Shown here piece by piece: positions 43,492 through 54,613 of a stretch of 64,000 bases of DNA. The notes below the pieces were generated by a model that had not been told where the DNA came from, searched no databases, and saw nothing but the letters and a program-made list of their open reading frames with translations. Position numbers and translations under genes: made by a program. This DNA is from Paraconiothyrium sp. Pb-2020 (lineage: Eukaryota; Ascomycota; Dothideomycetes; Pleosporales; Didymosphaeriaceae), in assembly GCA_022419385.1 (NCBI GenBank), contig JAJUBI010000002.1:3038001-3102000 (forward strand), written 5' to 3'. Each line of letters opens with the position of its first letter. The first letter of the stretch is position 1.

Positions 43492-45369
43492 ATGAAGCTC
43501 TATGTACTGCTCAATGGCGGTGCTGTAGCACTTGCTCAGCAATTCTATATCTCAGTGGACGGGCCAATGTCGCTTCCGCAATGCACTCGAAACGGATCGT
43601 ATGCTACGGCCATTCCGTCGCACTCGTTCCGCGAATTTAGCTTCACGCAAACAGAGACGGTGAGGTTAGCTACTTCAAGACCTGCACCGACCTCGACAAC
43701 CATCTTTGCACCAAATTACTCTCGTTTGAGTAGCCTAGTACCAAACCTTACGACTACGCAATGGGGCAATTGGGATCCAGCTTCCAATGCTACTCCTACA
43801 GATGCTGGAGTGCCCTACGGCAATGCTTCATGGACCGGACTGTGGACCGCAATACCGTGGATCAACTTTACACGAGGAATTCACTCGACAACCGTGGAGC
43901 CAACGCCGGTCCCTACGAGCGAGCTCGTTCTTCCTCCACCAGAGCCGTTCGTACCTCAGACTTGCTATACTTTTCCAAGGGACTTTTTGCTGGGCGTAGC
44001 TGCGTCCGCGGTTCAGGTTGAAGGAGCTGTTGCAGATGAGGGAAGGACACCTGTGCACATGGATGCTATTAGTCTTCTTTCCCCAGGAGCGGCCGACGAT
44101 TTTGTCGCCAATGAGAACTACTATCTCTACAAGCAAGACATTGAACGTATTGCGTCAATGGGCATAAGTTATTACCGCTTCTCTATTCCATGGAGTCGAA
44201 TCCTGCCCTTCGTCCTTCCGGGCACTCCAGTCAATCAGCAAGGCCTGGCACATTATGACGATCTGATCAACTATGTTCTGGAGAAGGGAATGCTTCCAGC
44301 CATCGTACTACACCACACTGACACACCGCTCGAGTTTTACCCCAACATCAGCGACATCGGCATTGCGCCAGGCACTGGAGGCGTTGGTTACACGGACTCT
44401 GGTTTCCAACGTAGCTACCAAAACGTGTCTTTCGAAGATGCATTCGTCAATTATGGCAAAATCGTGATGACGCACTTTGCCGACCGTGTGCCCATTTGGT
44501 GGACTTTCAACGAGCCTCTACTTGGTTCCAGGAATGGTCACTCTGTAGACGCTGTCATCAAAGCACACGCGCGCCTCTATCACTTCTACCGCGAGGAGAT
44601 CAAAGGCACAGGAAGGATTTCGCTGACACTTAATGATAATTTCGGAGTCCCACGCAACCCATCCGAACCTGCGGACATCGATGCGGCCAACCACTTCAAC
44701 GCCTTCCAGCTTGCAACCTTTGCAAACCCCATCTTTCTCGGCCAAGATTACCCCGACGCGTTCAAGGACACTATATCAGACTACGTGCCGCTCACACCTG
44801 AAGACCTCGCTTATCTCAATGGCACCGCAGATTTCTTCTCCATTCAACCCTACACGGCCACAGTCGTATCTCCACCGCCGAATGACACAATCGCCGCGTG
44901 TGCAGCAGACATCTCGCACCCGTTGCGTCCGTACTGCGTCGCGCAATCCACCACTACAAGCACCGGCTGGAACATCGGCTACAGGTCCTGGTCCTACGTC
45001 TACATAACGCCCACCTACTTCCGCACGTATCTCAACTACCTATGGAACACCTTCCGCCACCCCATCGCCGTCACCGAATTCGGATTTCCCATCTTTGCCG
45101 AAGCAGAGAAAGAGCAGTCTGACCAAGAGTTTGATAGTCCGCGAACTTGGTACTACCAATCGTACTTGAATGAAGGGCTGAAAGCGTTGTGGGAGGATGG
45201 CGTCGATTGGATTGGGGCCTTCGCTTGGAGCTGGGCAGACAATTGGGAATTTGGGGACTACAATGCTCACTTTGGGATCCAGACGGTGAATCGGACGACG
45301 CAGGAGAGGAGGTACAAGAAGAGCTTCTTTGAGTATGTGGATTTCGTGGAGAGTAGGAGACAGCCGTGA
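43492..45369 (+). CDS. Secreted GH1 family glycosidase (beta-glucosidase-like) with a long N-terminal extension
   Basis: A single exon of 625 residues. The chosen ATG starts a signal peptide (MKLYVLLNGGAVALAQQ); the frame extends 17 codons upstream. Residues 20-165 are a Thr/Ser/Pro-rich extension with many N-glycosylation sites and no known domain. The GH1 barrel then begins (FPRDFLLGVAASAVQVEGA), with DIERIASMGISYYRFSIPWSRILP, the acid/base Glu in TFNEP (E341), an NYLWNTF segment, the nucleophile Glu in VTEFGFP (E529, where most GH1 have TENG), and the ending WSWADNWEFGDYNAHFGI. Both catalytic Glu are present, so the enzyme is likely active. The substrate (beta-glucoside or related) is not readable from the sequence. 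Being intronless beside several intron-containing genes is unremarkable for this window. Confidence 0.9.
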   Translation: MKLYVLLNGGAVALAQQFYISVDGPMSLPQCTRNGSYATAIPSHSFREFSFTQTETVRLATSRPAPTSTTIFAPNYSRLSSLVPNLTTTQWGNWDPASNATPTDAGVPYGNASWTGLWTAIPWINFTRGIHSTTVEPTPVPTSELVLPPPEPFVPQTCYTFPRDFLLGVAASAVQVEGAVADEGRTPVHMDAISLLSPGAADDFVANENYYLYKQDIERIASMGISYYRFSIPWSRILPFVLPGTPVNQQGLAHYDDLINYVLEKGMLPAIVLHHTDTPLEFYPNISDIGIAPGTGGVGYTDSGFQRSYQNVSFEDAFVNYGKIVMTHFADRVPIWWTFNEPLLGSRNGHSVDAVIKAHARLYHFYREEIKGTGRISLTLNDNFGVPRNPSEPADIDAANHFNAFQLATFANPIFLGQDYPDAFKDTISDYVPLTPEDLAYLNGTADFFSIQPYTATVVSPPPNDTIAACAADISHPLRPYCVAQSTTTSTGWNIGYRSWSYVYITPTYFRTYLNYLWNTFRHPIAVTEFGFPIFAEAEKEQSDQEFDSPRTWYYQSYLNEGLKALWEDGVDWIGAFAWSWADNWEFGDYNAHFGIQTVNRTTQERRYKKSFFEYVDFVESRRQP

Positions 45370-46036
45370 GGTATCGTGGGCTGGGATCTATCAGATGACA
45401 GGGTACGTAGATGATGTTGAATGGGAGTCTAGACCGGCGGCATATGCATGGATAGTAGGACCCTTTTGGCGGTGAGATGTCGCAGCGCAGGCCCCTGACT
45501 TGCGGGCACTAGCGGGCTCCCGCTGATGTCACTCCGCGCTTTAGAATGCTTGGAAGTTGACTGGCTGCCCTTGGCGCGCGCATTGTTTCGCAGGACCAAG
45601 CGGACAAGCAACGGCAAGGTGTGCGAAGCTCGCGCCGTTGCTGAGGGCGAAGGCGCGAGAGCAGACGGTGAATTGACGCTGTTGCCAGCGGCCTTTGAAC
45701 CATGTCCTTCGGGCTTGCAGTGTTGACGGACATGCAACCAGCAACGGGCAATCGCGAGCCTGAGCCCGATCGCCGCAGGGCTTCGCGTTGTCCAGTGGCA
45801 GCGATCCACGCGCCGCTCGTGCGTCCCGCGCCTCCTGCAATAATAAACTTGGAAAGAAGGCCAGCTCTCGAGATGACGCCGGCGCCAAACGTGGACCATC
45901 TCTCGCGTTCCCTCCGCAAACCCTCCTTGCTCAATTCTCCGTGGATCCTTCTCCATAGCAATCAGCCGCCGGTCGTGTTGCCTCGTCCCCACAACGCTCC
46001 CTGAAACACGGTCCTCGTCTGCTGCGCCGACGGTCC
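45370..46036. other. Intergenic upstream of the cation exchanger gene
   Basis: GC-rich, with open frames on both strands that look compositional. The right part is the probable leader of the exchanger gene. Confidence 0.5.
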
Positions 46037-47685
46037 ATGCAGACTGTCCGCCCAGCTGAAGACACTCCTCTGGACCTCATGCCGCGTTCTTACCCTCCAC
46101 AACACCACGCCATGTCGTCTCGCCGGTCGCGATCTTCACGCGAGTACGCGCAAGAACCCAAGTCCGAGGTGCCTCATGGCAACAGCAACGGCCATCGTCA
46201 CCACATGCACCTGCCGCGCTTCAATCACAATGGCCACCAAGTTACACCAGGCATCGAGCCTGAGGGAGAGAGCGGCAGAAAGGGTTTCCACCCGTTCAAA
46301 TTTCTGATGATTTCCTTCAAAAGCAATAGTCTCATCTCCAGCTGCGTCAACGTGCTATGGCCCATGGTGCCCGTCGCTATTGCCTTGGTACGTCCGAACC
46401 AAACAACCAGGACGATTAACAAGTTTATTGACACGCTTCACAGCATTTCACCCTCTCAGACAGCCCACGGAGTCATCTTGCCATCTTCATCACCAACTTC
46501 ATCGCGATGATACCCGCCGCTAACACTGTGGGCTTCTGCGGCTCGGAGCTCGCTCGTAAATTGCCCAAGGTCCTCGGTGTCATTATGGAGACTACACTTG
46601 GTTCTGTAGTCGAGATCGTCCTCTTCATGGTGTTACTAGTAACAGGCAGGGATGAAAACGTCCCAGTCATTCGAGCTGCTATCCTTGGTTCAATCCTTGC
46701 CAACATGCTGTTGTGCTTGGGGTTTTGTTTCATGGCTGGCGGGCTCAAAGGTGGTGAACAATCGTTCCATGAGGCTATTTCAGAGGCTGGTAGCGGTCTC
46801 ATGCTCGTCGCCGCAAGTACGTTTCCTGAGCCATGTGTGGTGGGTGTAATGGCTAATTTCCCTCACAGTGGGCTTGATCCTCCCGACCGTCTACTACAAC
46901 GCTTTGAATGGTCGGACAGACCTTGAACTCGCAGCTGGCGAGATAGGCACCGAAATGCTAAAGATCTCACGTGCGACCGCCATCATCCTCCTTATTGCTT
47001 ATCTTGTCTTCCTCCTCTTCCAGTTAAAGTCACACGACAACCTGTTCCACGAGATCTACGAGCAGGACGAACTCGTGGACAAGGATCGTCACAAAGAGCT
47101 GGCCAAACCCAAGCTCACCCTGACGGAGTGTATCGTGGGTCTTCTGATCTCACTAGCTTGTGTTTCCATGATCGCCGTTTTCTTGGTCATCGAAATTCCC
47201 CATATGGTCGAGCAACGCCACATTAGCGATGCCTTCATGGGTCTTATTCTTGTTCCCGTCGTAGAGAAAGCTGCCGGTACGTCGACGTTACTATACATAT
47301 AGCCTTTCGCTGACGTTTTCAAGAACACTTACTCGCCATCGATGAGGCATGGGATGGTCAGATGAACCTGGCCCTCGCTCACGTTCTCGGTGCCTCGATC
47401 CAGACCGCACTTTTCAACACACCGCTTGTCATCATTGTCGGTTGGGGCCTCAACATCGGCATGGACATGCGATTCGAAGTCTTCGACTCAGTTTCTCTGG
47501 TCCTTGCTGTGCTGGTTGTAGGGTCGTTCCTGCGCGACAGAAAGTCCAACTATCTGGAGGGCAGTCTGCTCATCTGCATCTATGTCATCATTGCGATCGC
47601 TGCCTTCTACTACCCTGACCCTCCTCACCACGCCAGCAGCGGTGAGTCTGGCGAGACAGCGACCCATGAGAGGCGTTTCCTCTAG
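46037..47685 (+). CDS. Ca2+/H+ exchanger of the CaCA (CAX/Vcx1-like) family
   Basis: A membrane antiporter expected to move Ca2+ (or another cation) into the vacuole in exchange for protons. Four exons, 46037-46387, 46444-46816, 46869-47276 and 47324-47685 (all donors GTACGT), give 497 residues. A hydrophilic His/Ser-rich N-terminus of about 90 residues precedes some ten hydrophobic segments. The first alpha repeat reads ETTLGSVVEIVLFMVLL; the second reads VVEKAAEHLLAIDEA and then SIQTALFNTPLVIIVGW. In classical CAX proteins the first repeat has GNAxE; here GNA is replaced by GSV with the Glu kept. A charged loop (KDRHKELAKPK) separates the two halves. An internal ATG (46112, MSSRR) is a possible alternative start. 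Confidence 0.92.
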
Positions 47686-48187
47686 AGCGGCTTGTGCGCG
47701 GAAGAGAAATGTGCTGGATGAAAGAAGCAAGAGCATGGTCCCTTCAATTTGAATCTTGTGTGTTCAGCGTGCGACGGGCATTTGAGAGGCGCCTGGTGAT
47801 TTTCTTCATTTCCTGTATTTGTCTACGTATGAGCGAGTAAGATATACCTGTTTAATGACTCTTCTTCAAAATTACGAATCGATGACTATGGCATATCCAA
47901 CAGACTCCCCTTCGTCGAAAGCGTGCTGTACTACCACTAATCGCGAGAGTCCACCACTGCAAGGACGTCGTTAATAGCGAGGCAAACTAGTTTAGACCCG
48001 ATTCGGAACAGCGTGGTTCGGCACAACACGGACCATGTCAATTCGTAGAAGTGGACTAGCGCGCTCGCTTAGGATCACACACACATTTGCCGCAGCGCAA
48101 CACCTTGGCCTTCTCTTCGACAGCGACCGACTAACCCAGCAGCCTCCATACTCTTTCCCTCCGTACTTCTCACAGTCAACCGCCAAA
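47686..48187. other. Intergenic, RPS17 promoter and leader
   Basis: A tandem same-strand arrangement. C/A-rich DNA just before the RPS17 start is the likely leader. Nothing else is seen. Confidence 0.5.
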
Positions 48188-48736
48188 ATGGGTCGCGTCC
48201 GAACCAAAACCGTCAAGAAGTCCGCCAAGGTTATCATCGAGCGGTACTACCCCAAGCTCTCCCTCGACTTCGAGACCAACAAGAGGATTTGCGATGAGGT
48301 CGCCATCATCGCCTCCAAGCGCCTGCGGAACAAGATTGCCGGATATGCGACACACTTGTATGTCTCGACGATGCGCAATTGGAACTGGTAGAGTTGATTG
48401 GCTGACACGGCGCAGGATGAAGCGTATTCAGCGAGGACCCGTCCGCGGTATCTCCTTCAAGCTCCAGGAAGAGGAGCGTGAGCGCAAGGATCAATACGTT
48501 CCCGAGATCTCCGCCCTCGACTTCACCCAGAACAGCGAGTCTGGCTCCTTGGACGTCGACCAGGAGACCAAGGACCTCCTCAAGAGCCTCGGTGTACGTT
48601 TTCACATGTTCAACCCACGAGTAGTCCGCTAATCATCATGCAGTTCGACTCCATCCCCGTCAATGTCGTTCCCGTCGCCGCACAGCAGGTCGCCGAGCGA
48701 CCCCGTCGCTTCGGAGACCGCAACCCCCGCTCTTAG
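48188..48736 (+). CDS. RPS17: 40S ribosomal protein S17 (eS17)
   Basis: A eukaryote-specific small-subunit head protein. Three exons, 48188-48357, 48416-48593 and 48644-48736, with donors GTATGT and GTACGT, encode 146 residues. It begins MGRVRTKTVKKSAKVIIERYYPKLSLDFE and continues NKRICDEVAIIASKRLRNKIAGYATHL|MKRIQRGPVRGISFKLQEEERERKDQYVPE. These blocks are nearly invariant in eS17. The acidic C-terminal part and the basic end PRRFGDRNPRS are typical of filamentous fungi. Both introns fall in coding sequence and the acceptors are CAG. Confidence 0.97.
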
Positions 48737-49359
48737 GCGCTCGATACGGTACTTTCTTCCTCGGTTCGGTAGTTATGTGGTGCATGGGCTACGGATCTTG
48801 CCACGATTACGGCTTGGGATACCGCTCCTTAAGAGAGCATCATGAATAGGAGTCAATGAAAAAAGGTTCTTTCCCCACTAGGTGTCGCTGAGTCGAATTT
48901 CCCCAAGGGATCGAGACGAGGCTTGATCGCCAGGCTTCATTGCCATCTTCCCCTCTGCCGTGATGTGACTATGCACTGTAGATTTTGGGCGACATGACGG
49001 TAGTTAAGTATCCTATATGTGGGGTAAGTAGCACGTATCAAAGTCATTCAACCGCATCGAAGCTGGACCAGACAAGATCTCTGTCAGCAGTAGACCGTGT
49101 TGCCGTCTAGCCGCAACTTTGTTATTGGTCTCGATGGCATTTGACCTCTTGACACCTGGACAATGCTGGACAAAAGGTTCAAGATCAGCGTGCGCGATTT
49201 CCTTCCTTACACGAAGACTATCATAGTCTTTCAAATATTGTAAGGAGCATTGATCGGCTCGAACCTGAAATTCCTCACCGGTTTCGTGTATAGACTATAG
49301 CACCATCTCTGTTCAAATGTTGCTTGGCCATGCTCAGCTCAACACGTCGTGCTTTAGCC
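48737..49359. other. Intergenic between convergent RPS17 and membrane-protein gene
   Basis: 3' regions of two convergent genes. No further signal is seen. Confidence 0.5.
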
Positions 49360-50601
49360 TCACACCTCCCTCACATTTCGAGGGATCTTCCACCCAAATC
49401 CTCTCGATAGCCTTCCACCGGTATCCATGCGCTGCGACTTCCGAGACACAGTCACAACCGCTCTACCGGATCCCGTCTGCGTTTCTTCCTTGTCCGCCCC
49501 CCTCGAATCCAGCTTCACCATCTCCCTTCCACCATTTCCGTCAAACATGCCCAAAATTTCCCTCTCCTTGTCTATCTCCTTGCCTCCTAGACCCCTCATC
49601 TCAAACCTTGCGCCCGCCTTCTTCGGACTGCGCTGACCATGATGATTCTCTTCCTGCCGCCACTGCGGATGCGCTGGTAAACTCCGAGGAATCGCATCGC
49701 ACCGATGCAGATGGTACACAGCGTAAGCGAAGAGGAACGTCCATGCTACTACGATGCACACCAGTGCGATCAGGACGGGAGGTGTGCCGGGAAGGTAGTC
49801 TTCGGAAGGGCAGGAATAGAGGTCGAACGAGAATGCGCATGGTGGGTCTAGACGCGGATCTACAGTAGAGGGAGCCCTACCGGCGGTGCTTGCGAGTGTG
49901 GTGAAGGTGCTGCTCACTGCGCCGAGCGTGGTAGATGCCGCCATAGTTGCCAGGGTAGTTGCCAGGGTACTGACGGTTGCGTTCGTGACTGGCATCTCGT
50001 TGTCCGCACTGGTCGCAGCAGCAACGGGCCACCTGAACGCATCAGATGTTCCAGGCGCAGTGGAAAGCGGTGCCTCAAACTGCGGACCGGCCATGGTGGT
50101 GATGGACATATTTTTCAGCGTGTCGGTAGCACTGCTTGTGACTGCGCCTGGCTCACATGACTGCGAGGCCCAAGGTGCGGCATTGGGGTCAGGCAAGGGG
50201 CATGGAGCTGGTTTGGTCGAAAGAAGTCGGTCAGTGGGCGCACCTGGGGTGGAAGGTAATTGTGACGGTGACTTCGCGACAAAGGCTGTGCTCTCCAGCT
50301 GCTGCGAGGACATCGCTGGGAGCAGGGAACAGTGCGACGAAATTTGTGGGCACTCCGGCGCAGAAGAGAAGGTCTGGGGGACGTTCAAGACGCTTATAGA
50401 GCCAGACACGAGGTGCCAAACGGTGAGTGAGTTCAGAAGTGGGGATTGCGGGGGTGAAAGCAGATTTTGGCTGCGTTGCTGGGCGAACGCGGCTTTTGAA
50501 GGCTTCACTTCGCCAATCAAGCATAGACGACGTTGGATTTTGTACGCAGAGCGAATTCTGTATGAGCCAACTGACGGTCGCAAGAGAATGGACGGCTTCA
50601 T
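49360..50601 (-). CDS. Hypothetical single-span membrane protein
   Basis: A single frame of 413 residues on the minus strand. Residues about 96-265 are Ser/Thr/Ala/Pro-rich with several N-glycosylation sites and scattered Cys pairs (CPLPDP...SQSCEPG, CAFSFDLYSCPSED), as in an O-glycosylated ectodomain. One strong transmembrane segment follows at about 274-295 (VLIALVCIVVAWTFLFAYAVY). Then comes a basic, Gly-rich cytoplasmic tail of about 118 residues. The layout resembles fungal cell-wall sensor or mucin-like proteins, but no WSC or other known ectodomain is visible. The first 95 residues carry no signal peptide, so the true start may lie on an unseen upstream exon or at the internal Met (MSSQQLEST). 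Confidence 0.65.
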   Translation of the reverse strand: MKPSILLRPSVGSYRIRSAYKIQRRLCLIGEVKPSKAAFAQQRSQNLLSPPQSPLLNSLTVWHLVSGSISVLNVPQTFSSAPECPQISSHCSLLPAMSSQQLESTAFVAKSPSQLPSTPGAPTDRLLSTKPAPCPLPDPNAAPWASQSCEPGAVTSSATDTLKNMSITTMAGPQFEAPLSTAPGTSDAFRWPVAAATSADNEMPVTNATVSTLATTLATMAASTTLGAVSSTFTTLASTAGRAPSTVDPRLDPPCAFSFDLYSCPSEDYLPGTPPVLIALVCIVVAWTFLFAYAVYHLHRCDAIPRSLPAHPQWRQEENHHGQRSPKKAGARFEMRGLGGKEIDKEREILGMFDGNGGREMVKLDSRGADKEETQTGSGRAVVTVSRKSQRMDTGGRLSRGFGWKIPRNVREV

Positions 50602-53600
50602 GATGTGTTACAGATTTCCACAACAAAAAAAGTTAGCATGTCTGGTTTTGGCAGCGCTATGATGGTACGTGACGCTGCTATCAGTAGAGTCCAGTAAGGA
50701 TTCCTTAGCTCTGAGCTTCCACATCTCTTCGATCACTTGGGAGAGGTCGTTTCTAAAACAGTGGAGGCAAGAGGACGTAGTAATGCCAGGACACGACCGC
50801 ACTCAAGTAGTGAGAATCATGAAGACACAATGCAAATTACAAATGACCCGCTAATCGTTTGAAGAACTTGGTGATGGCTTGCATAAAGGACTTATCTCAC
50901 TTAAATGTTTCGTCATATTATCTGCTCCGATTTCCTGAAGAGAGTTTCGTCTTATGTTCTCCAAATGCAGAATATTCGTATGGTAGCTTATATGAATTGC
51001 TCTGTGGCTATTGATGCGACATCATAGACCTTCTAGCGGGAAGAGAATGATTTGAGACCAGCCTATCTTAGGAATGATTCCGCTCAACGTAAAGTGTTCA
51101 AGGTGGAGCAACGTGCTGGCTGACCATGTGCCTAGGGCGTGTTCGATCTAAGTCGCATCAAATATTCAACGTGGGGAGATGGTTTCAATATCATATTGGT
51201 CACCTCATTCAATCCAGTATGCGAATCTGAGCAATAGACAGCCCAATTCCTAAAATCCAGCCGAGATACATGTCTGTTTTGGGCTGAAGCTGCTGATAAA
51301 TGGCTGTGAATGAAAGAAGTTGATTACACAGCACCACTGGTGGAGATTAACGCAGCAGCGGTACTACGTGAACCGGAGCTTGAGGTCGGGTTCACACAAG
51401 GCGTAAACCCTGTGATACGATTTGCATGGTAAAAATACCGCTACCCGACGTATGGCTAAATCATCCCGCAAGGCGAAACGACCTTTTCCTTAGGGTGTTG
51501 AGGATTGATGCCAGGCAATTGGACCTGTGGTCCAGTCGGTGGCCTCCCATACCGTCAACAAACATGGTACGGTGGCGGTTTACATGTGTAGCCAGATCCC
51601 CTTGACCAGGTTGTGCTAACAAAAGCACTGCCTCACAATCGCATGGCATTATGGTGTGTCCCTGCCCACTCGATGGTCGGGCATTATGTCCGGTCTATCC
51701 CAACAAAAGTAAAGTCAGCGATGGTAAACAGCTTTGTTCCGTAGAACTAGAGCCTTGCGAACCGTGCGGCTAACGTGTTTGACACGCGGGACATGGGGTG
51801 AACAGAGCATTCCGGGCCTGTAGAGCGTCCAAGCATCAGGTCAGCTGGACAGGGGCCAGATGTCAGAAGCTTGGTGTCCATGATGCACCCGCTCCTTCTG
51901 GCTAGGCTACCTTGGAGGCTATGATTGGTCGCGACGAGCAGCATGGGTGAATGTGGCTCAGCAGAGGTTGTGGCCTGTGGCTGACATATCCGTGCCCCGT
52001 ATGATGAGTAAGAGGGTTCCTTCATCGGCTCGGATATGCATTGACACGCGAAAGGAGATGTGGTCGGGCTCTGCGCTATGTTAATGCTCCGTGATGTGGG
52101 TTTGTAAGAGTACAACTGTATTGCTGAGCAGCGGGAAATTGTAGGGTATGCAAAGATGCCTGGACTCGGAGTTCACAGGGTAACCTGACAATAGCGTTGG
52201 CAACGAGGCTGAATGCAAGGTAGAATCTCGATGATTTGTAGAATCGACCACCTACTCTCTAGCAGCTATGAAGTGCTCGAAAGTAGAAGGTAGTCGAACG
52301 TACTCGCGCATCGCAGTGGCTACTAAAGTTGCCGGTTTAGGTGACGTTTGAAACATGGTTGCTGTGCCGTAAAGTCATTTGGGAGATGTGCGCTGATCAG
52401 ACGGTGTAGCTATGACCACGAGGTCCCTAGTGACGGTGCTCAAGTGTCCCGAAAGTACCGGATCGTCGACCAGACAATCCTTGCAGCAGACGATGATGGG
52501 GCTAAAAAAGTGGCTGTTTGATCTCAACAAGCGTCCGTCCAGAGCGAGCTGAGTAATACGGAAACGAGCTTGCGGGGGATGAAGAAGGCCACCACCACGG
52601 GTCAAGTTGAGGTTGACGGGTGTGGCTTGTGGCTGTGGTGGCTAATGTACACCGGCTCCCTGCTCCATGCTCCGTCCACGGCCGGCATCTCAATCGCTAC
52701 GCGCCACAAGAGCGACCTGCTTCATTTGCAATCCCATGTAGCACGGTATGCAGCGCTTACTTTTGTGGCGGGCCTGTGGCTGCTATTTGTGGCGCTGCAT
52801 CGCCGCTTCCCAAAGCGATCACGACTCTTTCCAGATGAGGGCCGCACACACCGCCCGGAAAGCGCAAGACCGCCACGGCGTGTCCAGGGCATGCGCAGTT
52901 CGACGCCCCAAAAGTCGGTCAAGCTGCAGAGGCTGCATGGAGCCATGTTGGCATAAGGCTACGAGGATCGCGGGGGTTTTGGGGTGGACCGGGGCGCCTG
53001 CACACACGAGCTGCCACTGAGCGCGCTCGGGTGGGAAAGCAGCACTTTGGCTGTGTGCTCCGACCGGCGGCGGCAACACATGGAGAATGTCTTTGCTGCC
53101 TCACGGCCAGAGGCGACCGTCCCGTCCGCTCCCAGGCAGCAGTGTCCTGGTGCAGGCGCAGGCGCAGGTGTCGCCTCCTGCACGTGCAGTCGGTCGCCGG
53201 CCGTGCGCATGTGTGCAAGTCCGCCGAGCACGAGGGTGTTCGCGCAAAGTTCGCAGGCCTCACGACTCGACGTCTGGAGCAGAATGCAGCCCGATGCGAA
53301 CACAATGTCTTTGCGTGTGGCCCGCTGCGGGAGTCGTCGAAGCACGCACTAGCGCCCGCGTCCCGGCCGCCCCACCGCGAATCGCTGGGCCAAGCTGCTT
53401 GCACCTTCAGCCTCAGCAATGCAACATCCCCACGCATTGGGCGCCGTCCACACGACCCGTCGCGTGCCTGGCACCTGGCCATCATCACAGCCTCCGCCCT
53501 CGGTCGCCAGCCGCCGTGCTCCAGCACGAGCAGCCGCACGCCCGTCACTGCCCCCCAGCGCTGCTGCTGCCATGTGCAGCCTCGCCCGACGACATGGTGC

Positions 53601-54613
53601 TCGCTGCCGGGCGCCCAAGTGCCCCTACCCTGATCTTCCCGCCGCAGGATGCGACGTAGGGCATCACTCGCCGACGGACCACGCCATGGCTCATGGCTGC
53701 CCGAGTCGCGTCGTCTGAGACAATGTTATAGCGGCCCGTCAGTGGCTCATTGTCCTCGAAACCTGCGCAATTCACCAATCGAGAGGCGCGCTTTCTGCTT
53801 GTTGATTCCCCAGGCATGCCAGACCGGTTTTTCGCAGGGGTCCGCGAATTGGCTGTAGCCCGTGGCTGTCGCCGTCGGCTGTGCAGGGCAAAGTGAATTG
53901 ACTGCTCCTCAAAGACCGAATGGACCCCACGGCCCCGGCTCCTCATCCCTTCCTTGCTCACCCTATTTCTCATGGCTCGCCGTTTGCTCTCTATTCCCAA
54001 GAGGCTTGCGCGCGCTTCTAGTCTCCTTTTGCATCCTCGTTACACTTTTCCCCGGCTTGCTTCCAGGCTCCCACGGTCCGCATACATATACAGCCTACAG
54101 CCCCCAGCAGGTCATCTTCTCATGCTTTGAACTGCATGTCACCCGCATTCCCCTGCTGCAAATCACAATTTATTTTGGTATTTCGCCTCTCTGACTCTTT
54201 CCACATCGGTCCTTTGCCTCACCTCTTGCGCATGCACGCATACTGGTCGCGTCTTGTCTCACTCAGGCCGTCACTGCCCAAGGTAGAGTCATAAACCACC
54301 AACATCTCCAACTTGTTCCCACACCACAAGACCAAGGAATTTGTCGTTTCGCAATCAGTGCCGCCCACTTTGCGCCCAAAAGGAAGCAGGCTTTTTAAGG
54401 TTTTCCACTCGCCTACCGTTGCCGGCTACAATTTATTTTTATAGTTCGGGCCCCGGATCTTATTTCGGAGAAAGCTCAAACCGTAGCACCAACAACATTA
54501 TCGAAGACCTCAACCTACCGTATCAGGAGGTTGAGGGTGAGTAGCCGTCCACCCAGGCGCAACCAATTTCGACTTGAATCGAACGCAAACCTTGGTTCCA
54601 CACCACCACTACC
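50602..54613. other. Large gene-poor region (4 kb), GC-rich in its right half
   Basis: The left part (50.6-52.5 kb) is average composition with short frames only. From about 52.55 to 53.95 kb the DNA is markedly GC-rich and open on both strands (frames of about 200 codons each way); the translations are Arg/Cys/Pro/His-rich and not protein-like. The last 650 bp are pyrimidine-rich and probably form the promoter and long leader of the next gene. Confidence 0.5.

Noticed and set aside
27856..45369. Laccase, fatty alcohol oxidase and GH1 as one metabolic gene cluster
   Set aside because: Unrelated housekeeping genes and large gaps separate them, and no backbone synthase or pathway regulator is present.
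52919..53633. Two opposing frames of about 200 codons in GC-rich DNA
   Set aside because: Both translations are Arg/Cys/Pro/His-rich, lack domains, and arise from scarcity of stop codons at high GC.
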